A stretch of DNA of 64,000 nucleotides from Halomonas huangheensis (GTDB taxonomy: Bacteria; Pseudomonadota; Gammaproteobacteria; Pseudomonadales; Halomonadaceae): the NCBI RefSeq assembly GCF_001431725.1, contig NZ_CP013106.1, positions 4,154,001 through 4,218,000 on the forward strand. The letters run 5' to 3'. Each line of letters starts with the position of its first letter. The stretch's first letter is position 1. The position numbers were made by a program, and so were the translations under genes. Shown one piece after another: positions 8,696 to 17,863 of this stretch. The notes beneath the pieces are model-generated. The model was not told the DNA's origin and ran no database searches. It worked only from the letters and a program-made list of their open reading frames with translations.

Positions 8696-9253
8696 TTACG
8701 GTGTACCTGGACGCTCGCTGGTTGGATTCTCACTGGCTGGATTCTCACTAGGCAAGGGCGCAGCATCAGCTTCGTTCTGGAACACGCTCAATGCTCCCAT
8801 GCGATGGCCACGATCATTGACGAAGGTTTCCAGACTGACAACCGCCTCGGTGCCAGCACGCTTGAACAGGATGCGGTCATCTGCCGATGTCGCAGCCCAA
8901 TCGCTACCAAGACATTGGCCGAGGCCATCTCCACCCACCGCCAACGCGCCGCGTGGATCCTCGGTCTGGATACGCCCGAAGCACACGTAGTGATCGGGAC
9001 GCTTGCTCGAGGTGATCACACAGGCGTTATCGAAGGCCTGCACATCAGTGTCCCAGCTACGCGTCAGGCGCGTATCGTTGAAGCGCCCCTTGATATCCTC
9101 GAAGCCGTTTGCGGAACTGGCGACGGCCTGATCCAGTGCGGCGCAGTCGAACAGCTCAGCCGCACGCTCCGGAGTGCCGGTGGCAACACACCCCGCCAGG
9201 CTCAACACACCCGCCGTGGCCAGACTGGCCCTGATGAAGATTCCCCGTGTCAT
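8696..9253 (-). CDS. Uncharacterised lipoprotein
   Basis: Predicted lipoprotein of 185 aa. The signal peptide ends in the lipobox LAGC with the lipidated cysteine at residue 22. The mature part has several further cysteines (FDCAALD, DNACVIT, HYVCFGR, LGQCLGS) that could form disulfides in the periplasm. The C-terminus is a low-complexity tail with the repeated motif SENP(A/T), encoded by a 15-bp tandem duplication at 8720-8749. I do not recognise a named family. It stands alone between a terminator and a divergent antiporter gene. Confidence 0.75.
   Translation of the reverse strand: MTRGIFIRASLATAGVLSLAGCVATGTPERAAELFDCAALDQAVASSANGFEDIKGRFNDTRLTRSWDTDVQAFDNACVITSSKRPDHYVCFGRIQTEDPRGALAVGGDGLGQCLGSDWAATSADDRILFKRAGTEAVVSLETFVNDRGHRMGALSVFQNEADAAPLPSENPASENPTSERPGTP
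8720..8749 (-). repeat. 15-bp in-frame tandem duplication in the lipoprotein gene
   Basis: Two copies of a 15-base unit (8720-8734 and 8735-8749) differ at one position. Because 15 is a multiple of three the duplication adds five residues without breaking the frame, giving the SENPASENPTSE tail of the lipoprotein. Confidence 0.75.
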
Positions 9254-9429
9254 ATCCTTGTCTCCGACCGATAGCCGTGTGCGTCACGACCTTGATGACA
9301 TTGCCAGATTGACACCATAGCATCTGCCGAGCTGCCACAGTAGTTCACCGCGCGCACGATGACGCTGCGGTTGCATCGTCATCCACTCCAGCTACTCTGG
9401 TGGAAGCGCTCATCGACCAAGGTCAAGGA

Positions 9430-10479
9430 ATGCCGACGATTCTACTCTGGACTGCTGTCACCCTTATTGCCACTGGAGTGATATGGAAAGGCAGTGGCCT
9501 GCTGGAGAACGCGAGCCAACGTCTGTCGGCCTACTATCGGCTACCGGAAATCGTGCAGGGCGCTGTCGTCGTGGCCATAGGCTCCAGCTTTCCCGAGCTG
9601 TCCACCACGGTGATATCAACCCTGGTCCATGGCGAGTTCGAACTGGGTGTTGCCGCCATCGTCGGCTCAGCGTTGTTCAATATCATGATCATTCCCGCGC
9701 TCAGCGGGCTAGCGTCACGAACACCACTGCAGGCCAACCGTGATCTGGTCTACAAGGAAGCCCAGTTCTACATGATCGCGGTCGCAGTACTGACCCTGAC
9801 CTTTGCCTTCGCGGTCATCTATTACCCGGTCAGCGATCCATCGATGGGCGGTGCCATTCAGGGTGAAATGACACGCTGGCTGGCTCTGATTCCTGTCGCC
9901 CTCTACGGGCTCTACCTGTTCGTTCAGTATCAGGACACCATGGATCACGAGTCCGATGAAGATATCAGCGATATTCGCCCGGGCCGTGAATGGTTGCGGT
10001 TGCTGCTGTCACTGTTGATCATCGTTGCTGGGGTCGAAGGGTTGGTACAGGCGGCACTCAACTTCGGCGAGATATTCAACACGCCCAGCTTCCTGTGGGG
10101 GATTACGGTGGTCGCGGCAGGCACTTCGGTTCCCGATGCCTTCGTGTCCATTCGCGCCGCGCGTCACGGACGCGGTGTCACCAGCATCGCCAATGTGCTG
10201 GGCAGCAATACCTTTGACCTGCTGGTCTGCATCCCTGCCGGTGTGTTGATTGCCGGTGTCGCCGTGATCAACTTTTCGGTTGCTGCGCCGATGATGGCCG
10301 CGCTGACCTTCGCCACCATCATGCTGTTCCTGATGATGCGTACCCAGATGACGCTGTCGCGCGTAGAGTCCGTCATTCTGCTGCTGGTGTATGGGCTTTT
10401 CCTGGTCTGGATCAGCCTGGAAACCTTCGGTGTCATCGATAGCGTGCCACATCTACCGCCCGTCAAGGCAGGAGCCTAG
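9430..10479 (+). CDS. Sodium:calcium antiporter (CaCA family)
   Basis: Inner-membrane cation/Ca2+ exchanger of 349 aa with about 10 membrane segments. Both alpha repeats that form the ion path are clear: alpha-1 with VAIGSSFPELSTT ... VGSALFN, and alpha-2 with VAAGTSVPDAFVS ... VLGSNTFD. An acidic loop (HESDEDISDIRPGRE) separates the two halves. The acidic residue of alpha-2 is aspartate (PD) where alpha-1 has glutamate (PE). I chose ATG 9430 because AAGG is 7 bases upstream; GTG 9400 would add ten residues. A likely role is Ca2+ or Na+ balance in a salt-loving cell. Confidence 0.88.
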   Translation: MPTILLWTAVTLIATGVIWKGSGLLENASQRLSAYYRLPEIVQGAVVVAIGSSFPELSTTVISTLVHGEFELGVAAIVGSALFNIMIIPALSGLASRTPLQANRDLVYKEAQFYMIAVAVLTLTFAFAVIYYPVSDPSMGGAIQGEMTRWLALIPVALYGLYLFVQYQDTMDHESDEDISDIRPGREWLRLLLSLLIIVAGVEGLVQAALNFGEIFNTPSFLWGITVVAAGTSVPDAFVSIRAARHGRGVTSIANVLGSNTFDLLVCIPAGVLIAGVAVINFSVAAPMMAALTFATIMLFLMMRTQMTLSRVESVILLLVYGLFLVWISLETFGVIDSVPHLPPVKAGA

Positions 10480-10522
10480 TCCAGGCGGGAATCGGTCCCG
10501 AGCTCGACGAGGCTCCTGCTTC

Positions 10523-10568
10523 AAAGGCGACTCTTTCCAACAGCCACTCTTCTTGAAAGCGACTCTTT
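10523..10568. repeat. Imperfect direct repeats with core GACTCTTT, 3' of polA
   Basis: Two copies of a 14-base unit (10523-10536 and 10555-10568) share GCGACTCTTT, with a degenerate copy (CCACTCTTC) between them. They sit between the antiporter stop and the polA stop. The core is the same as in the tandem repeat on the other side of polA at 13518-13597, in the same orientation. Confidence 0.6.
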
Positions 10569-10581
10569 GTAAACGCTGTTC

Positions 10582-13368
10582 CTAGTGCGCTTCATCCCAG
10601 TTGGCGCCGTGGTTGGCCTCAACAATCAATGACACATCCAGACTCGCGGCATTCTGCATGCGTTCGCTGACCGCTGCCATGAACGGCTCTGCCTGCTCTT
10701 CGCGCACTTCGAACACCAGTTCATCATGTACCTGCATGACCATCCAGGCATCGAACTCATCGTTGTCGGTCAGCCAGGCATCGACGTCGATCATGGCACG
10801 CTTGATGATGTCCGCGGCGGTACCCTGCATCGGCGCATTGATCGCGGTGCGCTCGGCGCCCTGACGACGAGCACGGTTCTGCGAATGAATCTCCGGTAGA
10901 TAGAGGCGACGACCATATACCGTCTCGACGAAACCATCCTCGGCCGCTTGTGAGCGGATGCGTTCCATATAGCGTGCCACGCCAGGGTAGCGGTCGAAAT
11001 AACGCTCGATATAGGTCTTGGCCTGGCTCTGCTCGATATGCAACTGACGCCCCAGTCCCCAGGCGCTCATGCCATAGATCAGCCCGAAGTTGATCGCCTT
11101 GGCGCTACGTCGCTGGTCAGAGCTGACCTTGTCCAGCGCCACACCGAACACCTCGGCGGCAGTGGCGGAGTGAATATCACGTCCCTCGGCGAAGGCGGTG
11201 AGCAAGCCCTTGTCGCCCGACAGGTGGGCCATGATGCGCAATTCGATCTGCGAGTAGTCGGCAGCCACAATGCGGTAGCCGGGACGCGCGATGAACGCCT
11301 GACGAATCCGTCGGCCCTCTTCGGTACGGATCGGGATGTTCTGCAGGTTGGGATCCGAAGACGACAACCGCCCGGTGGATGCCACCGCCTGGTGGTAACT
11401 GGTATGCAGACGCCTGGTACTCTTGTTGACCAGTTTCGGCAGTTTCTCGGTGTAGGTCGAGCGCAGCTTGGACAGTCCACGGTGTTCCATGATCACCTTG
11501 GGCAACGGGAAGTCCAGCGCCAGTTCCTCGAGCACCGCTTCCGCCGTTGAAGGCGCGCCCTTGGGCGTCTTCTTGATCACCGGAATACCCTGTTCCTCGA
11601 ACAGGATCTGGCCGAGCTGCTTGGGTGAACCGAGGTTGAACTCGCGCCCCGCCAATTCGTAGGCCCTGGCTTCCAGCTCGCGGATGCGCGTATCAAGCTC
11701 GCGGCTCTGGGTATGCAGAAGCTCGGCATCCAACGCTACGCCGTTGCGCTCCATATGCGACAGCACCCGAATCAGCGGGCGCTCGATCTCATCCAGCACC
11801 TCGGCCAGACGACCGATCCTTTCCAGCCGAGGGCGCAGCTCATGGTGCAAGCGCAAGGTGATGTCGACATCCTCACAGGCATAGGGAACCGCCTGTTCCA
11901 ATGCGATCTGGTTGAAGGTCAACTGTTTGGCGCCCTTGCCGGCGATGTCCTCGAACTTCACCGTGCTTTCGCCGAGGTACTTGAGCGCCAGCGAATCCAT
12001 GTCGTGGCGCGTCGCAGTGGAATCCAGCACGTAGGATTCCAGCATGGTATCGACCAGCGGCCCGGCAACAGTGATGTCGTGACGCGCCAGCACCGAGATA
12101 TCGTACTTGAGGTTCTGGCCAATCTTGGTGATCGAGGCATCGCCGAGCACTTCAGACAGCGCTGCCAGCGTCGTCTTGCGGTCCAGTTGATCCGGGGCAT
12201 CGAGATAATCGTGCCCCAGCGGAATATAGGCCGCCTCACCAGGCTCAATGGCCAGGCCAACACCGACAATATCGGCCTCCATGTAGTCGAGACTGGTGGT
12301 CTCCAGGTCGAAACAGAAGGCGTCTGCCTTACCCAGACGTGTCAGCCACTCATCGAATTCGGTCTGCTCGAGGATCACGCAGTCCCGGCGCTCACTACTG
12401 CTGGAGCCTTGCTGGTTGTTGCCCTCCTCGGCGTCACCTTCGGCGGACGGTGTCGGAGTGCCACCGGCGACATCATCCACGCCTTTGTCCTGGCCCTTGA
12501 GCAGTTCCTCCAGCCAGTTCCTGAACTCCAGGCGCTTGTAGAGTTCCTTGAGTGCTTCGCGATCCGGTTCGGCGATGGCCAGATCATCCAGCCCGACGTC
12601 CAGCTCACAGTCGGTCTTGATGGTCGCCAACTGGTAGGACAGATACGCCAGCTCGCGATTTTCCTCGAGCTTCTTCGGCAAGGTCTTCGCGCCACGGAAA
12701 GACAGCGTGGTGACCTTGTCGAGGTCGGCGTAGATGGTGTCGAGACCGCCTTCCATGCCCTGCAGCAGACCAATCGCGGTCTTTTCGCCAACACCCGGTA
12801 CACCGGGAATGTTATCGACCTTGTCCCCCATCAATGCCAGATAGTCGATGATCAACTCTGGCGGCAGGCCAAACTTGTCGTTGACGCCTGCTACGTCCAG
12901 CGTCTCATCCTTCATGGTATTGACCAGGGTGATGTGCTGATTGACCAGTTGCGCCATGTCCTTGTCGCCGGTCGAGATCACCGCATCACGCCCCTGCTCG
13001 GTGGCCAGGCGCGCGAGGGTGCCGATAACGTCATCGGCCTCAACGCCCTTGATACACAGCAGCGGCAACCCCAGCGCCTTGATGCATGCATGCAACGGCT
13101 CGACCTGGGCACGCAGATCGTCTGGCATTGGCGGGCGCTGTGCCTTGTACTCGGCGTACAGGTCATCGCGGAATGTCTTGCCGGATGCATCGAAGACCAC
13201 CGCCATGGGACTACCGGGATAGTCACGCAGCAAGCGCTTGAGCATATTGATCACACCCTTGATGGCACCCGTCGGCTTCCCTTCAGAAGTGGTCAGCGGT
13301 GGCAGGGCGTGAAAGGCACGGTAGAGATAGGAGGAACCGTCGACGAGGACGATGGGGCTTGCGGCCAT
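10582..13368 (-). CDS. polA: DNA polymerase I
   Basis: Family-A DNA polymerase of 928 aa, used in Okazaki-fragment maturation and repair. The order is a 5'-3' exonuclease domain (VLVDGSSYLYRAFHALPPL at the start, DDVIGTLA and STGDKDMAQLV), an acidic and serine-rich linker, a 3'-5' exonuclease domain (FDLETTSLD, with the Asp and Glu of motif I, so proofreading should be active) and the polymerase domain with motif A (DYSQIELRIMAHLSGD), motif B (RRSAKAINFGLIYG) and motif C (QVHDELVFEV). The open frame extends to 13464, but homology starts at MAASPIVLVDGSS, ATG 13368. Length matches the usual 920-930 residues. Short tandem repeats with a shared core stand on both sides of the gene. Confidence 0.97.
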   Translation of the reverse strand: MAASPIVLVDGSSYLYRAFHALPPLTTSEGKPTGAIKGVINMLKRLLRDYPGSPMAVVFDASGKTFRDDLYAEYKAQRPPMPDDLRAQVEPLHACIKALGLPLLCIKGVEADDVIGTLARLATEQGRDAVISTGDKDMAQLVNQHITLVNTMKDETLDVAGVNDKFGLPPELIIDYLALMGDKVDNIPGVPGVGEKTAIGLLQGMEGGLDTIYADLDKVTTLSFRGAKTLPKKLEENRELAYLSYQLATIKTDCELDVGLDDLAIAEPDREALKELYKRLEFRNWLEELLKGQDKGVDDVAGGTPTPSAEGDAEEGNNQQGSSSSERRDCVILEQTEFDEWLTRLGKADAFCFDLETTSLDYMEADIVGVGLAIEPGEAAYIPLGHDYLDAPDQLDRKTTLAALSEVLGDASITKIGQNLKYDISVLARHDITVAGPLVDTMLESYVLDSTATRHDMDSLALKYLGESTVKFEDIAGKGAKQLTFNQIALEQAVPYACEDVDITLRLHHELRPRLERIGRLAEVLDEIERPLIRVLSHMERNGVALDAELLHTQSRELDTRIRELEARAYELAGREFNLGSPKQLGQILFEEQGIPVIKKTPKGAPSTAEAVLEELALDFPLPKVIMEHRGLSKLRSTYTEKLPKLVNKSTRRLHTSYHQAVASTGRLSSSDPNLQNIPIRTEEGRRIRQAFIARPGYRIVAADYSQIELRIMAHLSGDKGLLTAFAEGRDIHSATAAEVFGVALDKVSSDQRRSAKAINFGLIYGMSAWGLGRQLHIEQSQAKTYIERYFDRYPGVARYMERIRSQAAEDGFVETVYGRRLYLPEIHSQNRARRQGAERTAINAPMQGTAADIIKRAMIDVDAWLTDNDEFDAWMVMQVHDELVFEVREEQAEPFMAAVSERMQNAASLDVSLIVEANHGANWDEAH

Positions 13369-13517
13369 GAGCGACGTCTCTGAACTGATATTGACATGGG
13401 AAGTCCAAGGGAAACACTGTGCGATAACGCAGTCGCCACAGCACCATCCCTTCATGATTGCCACTAATGATACGCACCCAACTGATATGCATCCATCAAA
13501 GGAGGTACCCGGCTTTG

Positions 13518-13597
13518 CGAAGACGCTTTTGTGATGACGCTTTCGTGATGACGCTTTAGTGAAGACTCTTTAGTGAAGACTCTTTAGTGAAGACCAG
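13518..13597. repeat. 14-bp tandem repeat (5 units plus partial) between polA and DUF2782 gene
   Basis: Five consecutive 14-base units run from 13518 to 13587, followed by a partial sixth. The first three have the core GACGCTTT and the last two are identical with GACTCTTT, so the array is diverging along its length. It lies in the divergent spacer between polA and the DUF2782 gene (about 290 bases without a gene) and could affect either promoter. Nothing else is evident in that spacer. Confidence 0.85.
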
Positions 13598-13659
13598 GAT
13601 AGCCGTATAGTGATGCACTTGATGCATACCCCGCCCACCGTCTGGTGGAGGAGAGAATC

Positions 13660-13932
13660 ATGACCCTTTCCCGATTGTTCCCTGCGCTGATGCTGGCCAC
13701 CGCTCTTCTGGTGGGGGCTACGCCGGTGCTGGCCCAGAACCTCAAGCCGGATGTCAATGTGCGTGAGGAAGCCGACCAGACCATCCGCGAGTACCGGGTC
13801 AATGGCAAGCTTTATGCCATCCGCATCGAGCCCAGGGGCGGCAATTCCTACTTTCTCGTCGACCGCACCGGAAACGGCAATTTCGAACGCCAACAAGGTG
13901 ACAACGTCGAGATCCCCGACTGGGTGAAATAA
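13660..13932 (+). CDS. Small exported protein, DUF2782 family
   Basis: Protein of 90 aa with a clear signal peptide (MTLSRLFPALMLATALLVGA ... VLAQ) and a short mature domain containing EYRVNGKLYAIRIEP and YFLVDRTGNGNFERQ, the pattern of DUF2782 proteins. These are commonly found next to polA and thrB in gammaproteobacteria, as here. The start is ATG 13660 after GGAGGAG; the frame opens 15 bases earlier. The protein probably acts in the periplasm; its function is unknown. Confidence 0.85.
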   Translation: MTLSRLFPALMLATALLVGATPVLAQNLKPDVNVREEADQTIREYRVNGKLYAIRIEPRGGNSYFLVDRTGNGNFERQQGDNVEIPDWVK

Positions 13933-14020
13933 ATCCTGCCCATCCCCCTGCTCGAGTGCGTGCAACCACAGGTGAAGTCGCTACAATAGCCCCCTTGGAT
14001 TTTCCGGGGCGAGACAACAC

Positions 14021-14986
14021 ATGGCCGTATTCACTCCGCTTGCCGACGCACAGGTCGCAAGTTTCCTCAGCCGTTTCGACGTCGGCGAACTGGTCGAACT
14101 CAAGGGTGTACCCGCGGGTACCGAGAACAGCACCTTCTTCGTCACCACCGACCGACGCGAGCTGGTACTGACCCTGTTCGAACAGGGTGAACACGAGGAA
14201 TTGCCCTTCTTCGTCGAACTGCTCGACTTCCTCGACGAACACCGCATTCCGGTGGCCGGTCCGGTTCATGACCGTGAGGGCATTGCCCTGCATGAGCTTG
14301 CCGATCGTCCAGCGCTGTTGTTCCCGCGCCTGCCCGGCACACATCCCAAGGCCCCCAACCTTGAGCAATGTCGCGCTCTGGGTGATGCCCTCGGTCGCCT
14401 GCATCGTGTGTCTCGGCACTTCCCCGGACAGCGTCCCAACCCGCGTGACATCCATTGGCTAAGCGCCATGTATCACAAGGTGCTGGGCTACCTCTCTCCA
14501 GAGGATCAGGCACTGATGCAGGATGAAGTGGAAGGCTACCAGGCCACGCTAGGCGAGAGCCCCGAGCTGCCCCAGGGTGCTTTGCATGGTGATCTCTTCC
14601 GCGACAACACGCTGTTCGATGGCGATCGTCTCGGCGGCATCATCGACTTCTACAATGGCTGTACCGGCGACCTATTGTTCGACCTGGCCATTGTCATCAA
14701 TGACTGGGCCACCGATAGCAACGGACGGCTCGATGCGGCTCGTCACGATGCTCTGCTCGGTGCCTACCTCGCACAACGCCCGCTGAACGCCAACGAGCGC
14801 GAACTGTGGCCACTTATGTTGCGCCTTACCGCGCTGCGCTACTGGCTATCACGTCTGCTGGTGGTCTATGTTGACCCGCCGGCGCATGACCTGACGCCTC
14901 ACGACCCCGAACAGTTCCGCCAGATCCTGCTAGCGCGTATTCAATATGGAGCGCTACCGCTGCCCAATCCCGGAGATGCCGAGTGA
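14021..14986 (+). CDS. thrB: Homoserine kinase (APH-fold type)
   Basis: ATP-dependent phosphorylation of homoserine in threonine synthesis, 321 aa. It belongs to the aminoglycoside-phosphotransferase-like ThrB group used by Pseudomonas and relatives, not the GHMP-kinase type. The catalytic loop LHGDLFRDNTLF and the metal-binding segment GGIIDFYNG are conserved, and the opening GVPAGTENSTFFV fits the nucleotide-binding part. It overlaps speA in a GTGA junction and is therefore probably translated together with it. Confidence 0.93.
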   Translation: MAVFTPLADAQVASFLSRFDVGELVELKGVPAGTENSTFFVTTDRRELVLTLFEQGEHEELPFFVELLDFLDEHRIPVAGPVHDREGIALHELADRPALLFPRLPGTHPKAPNLEQCRALGDALGRLHRVSRHFPGQRPNPRDIHWLSAMYHKVLGYLSPEDQALMQDEVEGYQATLGESPELPQGALHGDLFRDNTLFDGDRLGGIIDFYNGCTGDLLFDLAIVINDWATDSNGRLDAARHDALLGAYLAQRPLNANERELWPLMLRLTALRYWLSRLLVVYVDPPAHDLTPHDPEQFRQILLARIQYGALPLPNPGDAE

Positions 14987-16896
14987 GCCAGACCACACCT
15001 GATGCCGTCACCCGTGCCCGCCGCACCTGGAACATCGACCAATGGGGTAGTGGCTACTTCGACGTCAACCACCAGGGACAAGCACTGGTGAGACCGCTTG
15101 GCGACGGTGTCGAAGGACCCAGCCTGCCACTGGTCGAGCTGACCCAGCAGTTGCGTCAGGCGGGCCTGCGCCTGCCGGTGCTGATTCGCTTCGCCGATAT
15201 TCTGCATGATCGAGTCGAGCAACTGTGTGCGGCCTTCGACCAGGCGATGAGTGAGGAAGACTTCAGCGGTGGCTACACCGCGGTCTATCCGATCAAGGTC
15301 AACCAGCAGCGGCGCGTAGTCGAGGAGATACTCTCGACCCAGGAGCGTGGTCGTGGACGCGTCGGGCTGGAAGCCGGCAGCAAGCCTGAGCTGCTCGCGG
15401 TGCTGGCGCTATCGGGCGATGGCTCATCATTGATCGTCTGCAATGGCTACAAGGATCGCGAATATATACGTCTCGCGCTGATGGGCGAGAAGCTTGGCCA
15501 TCGCGTCTATCTGGTGGTCGAGAAGCTCTCCGAGCTGCCGTTGATCCTGGAAGAAGCCGAGTCGCTTGGTGTCACACCACGCATCGGCCTACGCGCGCGC
15601 CTGTCCTCAGTGGGTCGCGGCAAGTGGCAGAGCACCGGCGGCGAGAAGTCCAAGTTCGGCCTTACCGCCGGCCAGATCCTCAGCGTGATCGAAACGCTCA
15701 ACAACGCCGGACACCTGGACAGTCTGCAGCTGGTGCACTTCCACCTCGGCTCGCAGATCGCCAATATCCGCGACATTCAGCGCGGCCTGCGGGAATGCGC
15801 ACGCTTCTACCAATTCCTGCGCCAGCTCGGCGCGCCGGTGGATACCGTGGATGTCGGTGGAGGACTCGGCGTCGACTATGAAGGCACTCGCTCGCGCAGC
15901 GACTGTTCGGTCAACTACTCGATGACCGAGTACGCGCGTAATGTGGTCTACGCCTTCAGTCAGATATGTGAGGCTGAGGAACTGCCACAACCACACTTGC
16001 TCAGCGAGTCAGGACGCGCGCTCACCGCACACCATGCGGTGCTGGTGACCAATGTCATCGGTGAAGAGCGTGTGGACATCAACCCACCCGGGGAACGTCA
16101 GTCGGATGATCCGGAGGTGGCAGCGCTGTGGCGGGTACACGAGTACCTCGAGCACAACCCGGAACCGCGTGAGCTGGTCGAGTCCTGGCATGACCTGGTG
16201 CAACACATGGGCGACCTGCATGATCGCTTTCTGCTGGGGCTGGCCGACCTGACCGCCCGCGCCGAAGGCGAGCGCGTCTACTTTGCGGCCTCCGCAGCGT
16301 TGCGTGAACGCCTCGATCCCCGCAACCGTGCCCACCGTGAAATTCTCGATGAGCTGGCCGAGAAGCTCGCCGACAAGCTGTTCGTCAACTTCTCGCTGTT
16401 CCAGTCACTACCGGATGCATGGGCAATCGATCAGATCTTCCCGGTGCTGCCGCTGACCGGCCTCGAACACAAGCCGGAGCGCCGCGGTATCATCCAGGAC
16501 ATCACTTGCGACAGCGATGGTCGGATCGAAGGCTACGTGGATGGTCAGGGTGTTGAAACCACCCTGCCACTGCCGGAGTGGCAGGAAGGCGAAGAGCAGT
16601 TGCTGGGCTTCTTCCTGGTCGGTGCCTATCAGGAAATTCTCGGTGACCTGCACAACCTGTTTGGCGATACCGATGCTGTCGATGCCTCACTGGACAGCAA
16701 GGGAAAGTGGGTACTGAGCCATATGCAACGCGGCGACCGAGTCTCCGATGTGCTGGGTTACGTCAACTTCAATGCCGAAGTCCTGCGCGACCGCCTACGC
16801 CACCAACTCTCGGCAAGCCGTCTCGACGCCGCCGAACAGCGCCGTTTCCTCGACGACCTGTCGGCGGGCCTCGATGGCTACACCTATCTCGAATAA
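14983..16896 (+). CDS. speA: Biosynthetic arginine decarboxylase
   Basis: PLP-dependent decarboxylation of arginine to agmatine, the first step of one putrescine route; 637 aa, close to the E. coli length of about 630. The PLP lysine lies in VYPIKVNQQRRVVEEI (K105). Other family hallmarks are the segment VDVGGGLGVDYEGT for phosphate binding and SESGRALTAHHAVLV. Translation starts at a GTG that overlaps the thrB stop (GTGA). An array of 7-bp repeats begins four bases after the stop. Confidence 0.95.
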   Translation: MSQTTPDAVTRARRTWNIDQWGSGYFDVNHQGQALVRPLGDGVEGPSLPLVELTQQLRQAGLRLPVLIRFADILHDRVEQLCAAFDQAMSEEDFSGGYTAVYPIKVNQQRRVVEEILSTQERGRGRVGLEAGSKPELLAVLALSGDGSSLIVCNGYKDREYIRLALMGEKLGHRVYLVVEKLSELPLILEEAESLGVTPRIGLRARLSSVGRGKWQSTGGEKSKFGLTAGQILSVIETLNNAGHLDSLQLVHFHLGSQIANIRDIQRGLRECARFYQFLRQLGAPVDTVDVGGGLGVDYEGTRSRSDCSVNYSMTEYARNVVYAFSQICEAEELPQPHLLSESGRALTAHHAVLVTNVIGEERVDINPPGERQSDDPEVAALWRVHEYLEHNPEPRELVESWHDLVQHMGDLHDRFLLGLADLTARAEGERVYFAASAALRERLDPRNRAHREILDELAEKLADKLFVNFSLFQSLPDAWAIDQIFPVLPLTGLEHKPERRGIIQDITCDSDGRIEGYVDGQGVETTLPLPEWQEGEEQLLGFFLVGAYQEILGDLHNLFGDTDAVDASLDSKGKWVLSHMQRGDRVSDVLGYVNFNAEVLRDRLRHQLSASRLDAAEQRRFLDDLSAGLDGYTYLE

Positions 16897-16900
16897 ATAA

Positions 16901-16977
16901 GCCACGAGCCACGAGCCACGAGCCACGAGCCACGAGAGCACCATGGTGTAAAATGCTGGTACCGCTCGTGGCTCGTG
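16901..16977. repeat. Five 7-bp tandem repeats with an inverted partner; possible terminator
   Basis: Five perfect copies of GCCACGA run from 16901 to 16935. A complementary stretch CTCGTGGCTCGTG follows at 16965-16977, so a 13-bp stem can form with 16924-16936 around a 28-base loop. It fills the spacer between convergent speA and the FAH-family gene. It may end both transcripts, but the repeat could also slip and vary between strains. Confidence 0.75.
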
Positions 16978-16999
16978 ATCTGGTCGGGTGTGGGGCTTG

Positions 17000-17677
17000 C
17001 TAGCCGGTTACCCGGGTCGCCACGCTCAGCGCTTCACCATTCGGCAGTTTCAGCTCGAATGTCAGGCTTGTGCCCTGCTCCAGCTTGCCGACGCCCGCAG
17101 GGGTGCCGGTAAGAATCACATCGCCGGGCTCCAGGGTGAAGTGCTGGCTCATCTCCGCCAGCAGTACCGGAATCGGGAACAGCATATCGCTGACCTTGCC
17201 ATGCTGGCGGCGCTGCCCGTCGATATCCAGCGTGAATTCCAGCGCCGACCACTCGGGGACCTCCTCCAGGGCGATAAAGACTGACAGCGGGCAGGATCCG
17301 TCAAAGCCCTTGGCGATTTCCCAGGGATGGCCCTTCTTCTTGAGCGCCGACTGAACGTCACGCAGGGTCAGATCCAACGCCAGCCCCACACCCGCCACGG
17401 CCTGTTGCGCCTCCTCGGCACTGGCGGCACGCAATGGCTTGCCGATCAACAGCGCCAGCTCGGTCTCGAAATGCACATCCGAGCGCGCGAAGGGCCCGTC
17501 AAGCGGTTCCTCCAGCGCTACCACACTGGTCGCTGGCTTGATGAACAGCAGCGGAGCATCGGGCACTGGATTATCCAGCTCGCGGGCATGCTCCGCATAG
17601 TTGCGGCCAATGCAGACCACCTTGCCCAGTGCGTGATCAAAACTCTGTCCATCGGCGAAGCGAGGTTGGAAGGGCAT
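17000..17677 (-). CDS. Fumarylacetoacetate hydrolase family protein
   Basis: Cytosolic FAH-fold enzyme of 225 aa, the size and pattern of YcgM/FAHD1-like acylpyruvate hydrolases. Visible motifs are VCIGRNYAEHARELDN, PLLFIKPATS, the metal-binding HFETELALLIGK, AKGFDGSCPL and the C-terminal LTGTPAGVG. Acylpyruvase or oxaloacetate decarboxylase activity is likely for this subgroup. It stands alone, convergent with speA, so context does not narrow the substrate. Confidence 0.9.
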   Translation of the reverse strand: MPFQPRFADGQSFDHALGKVVCIGRNYAEHARELDNPVPDAPLLFIKPATSVVALEEPLDGPFARSDVHFETELALLIGKPLRAASAEEAQQAVAGVGLALDLTLRDVQSALKKKGHPWEIAKGFDGSCPLSVFIALEEVPEWSALEFTLDIDGQRRQHGKVSDMLFPIPVLLAEMSQHFTLEPGDVILTGTPAGVGKLEQGTSLTFELKLPNGEALSVATRVTG

Positions 17678-17826
17678 GCAGGACTCCTTGGAAACGTCAG
17701 GGGCTAATCAAATACCACAATCCCCTGAGTCTATCCCAGCCATATGCCCAGCGACGAGTCACACGTCCACCGCTCGATTCAGACACACGCTTGGTGGCTC
17801 GTGATGACCGGTCTTATCGCAGGCTC

Positions 17827-17843
17827 CTTAAGCGATCATTAAG
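17827..17843 (+). promoter_or_regulatory. PmrA/QseB-type response-regulator box
   Basis: CTTAAG-N5-ATTAAG matches the PmrA-box consensus (Y)TTAA(K)-N5-(Y)TTAA(K) at 11 of 12 defined positions. It precedes the two-component operon at 17976, and TAGACT at 17845-17850 could serve as -10, with the box taking the place of a -35. This suggests that the response regulator activates its own operon. Confidence 0.6.
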
Positions 17844-17863
17844 GTAGACTCGGCACTATGGTT

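Noticed and set aside
11713-13383. 556-residue open frame antisense to polA
   Set aside because: It covers the coding strand of an obvious polA, has the composition of an antisense shadow in GC-rich DNA and no own ribosome site or recognisable motif.
13518-13597. Possible CRISPR-like array
   Set aside because: Units are only 14 bp and directly adjacent, with no spacers and no cas genes nearby.
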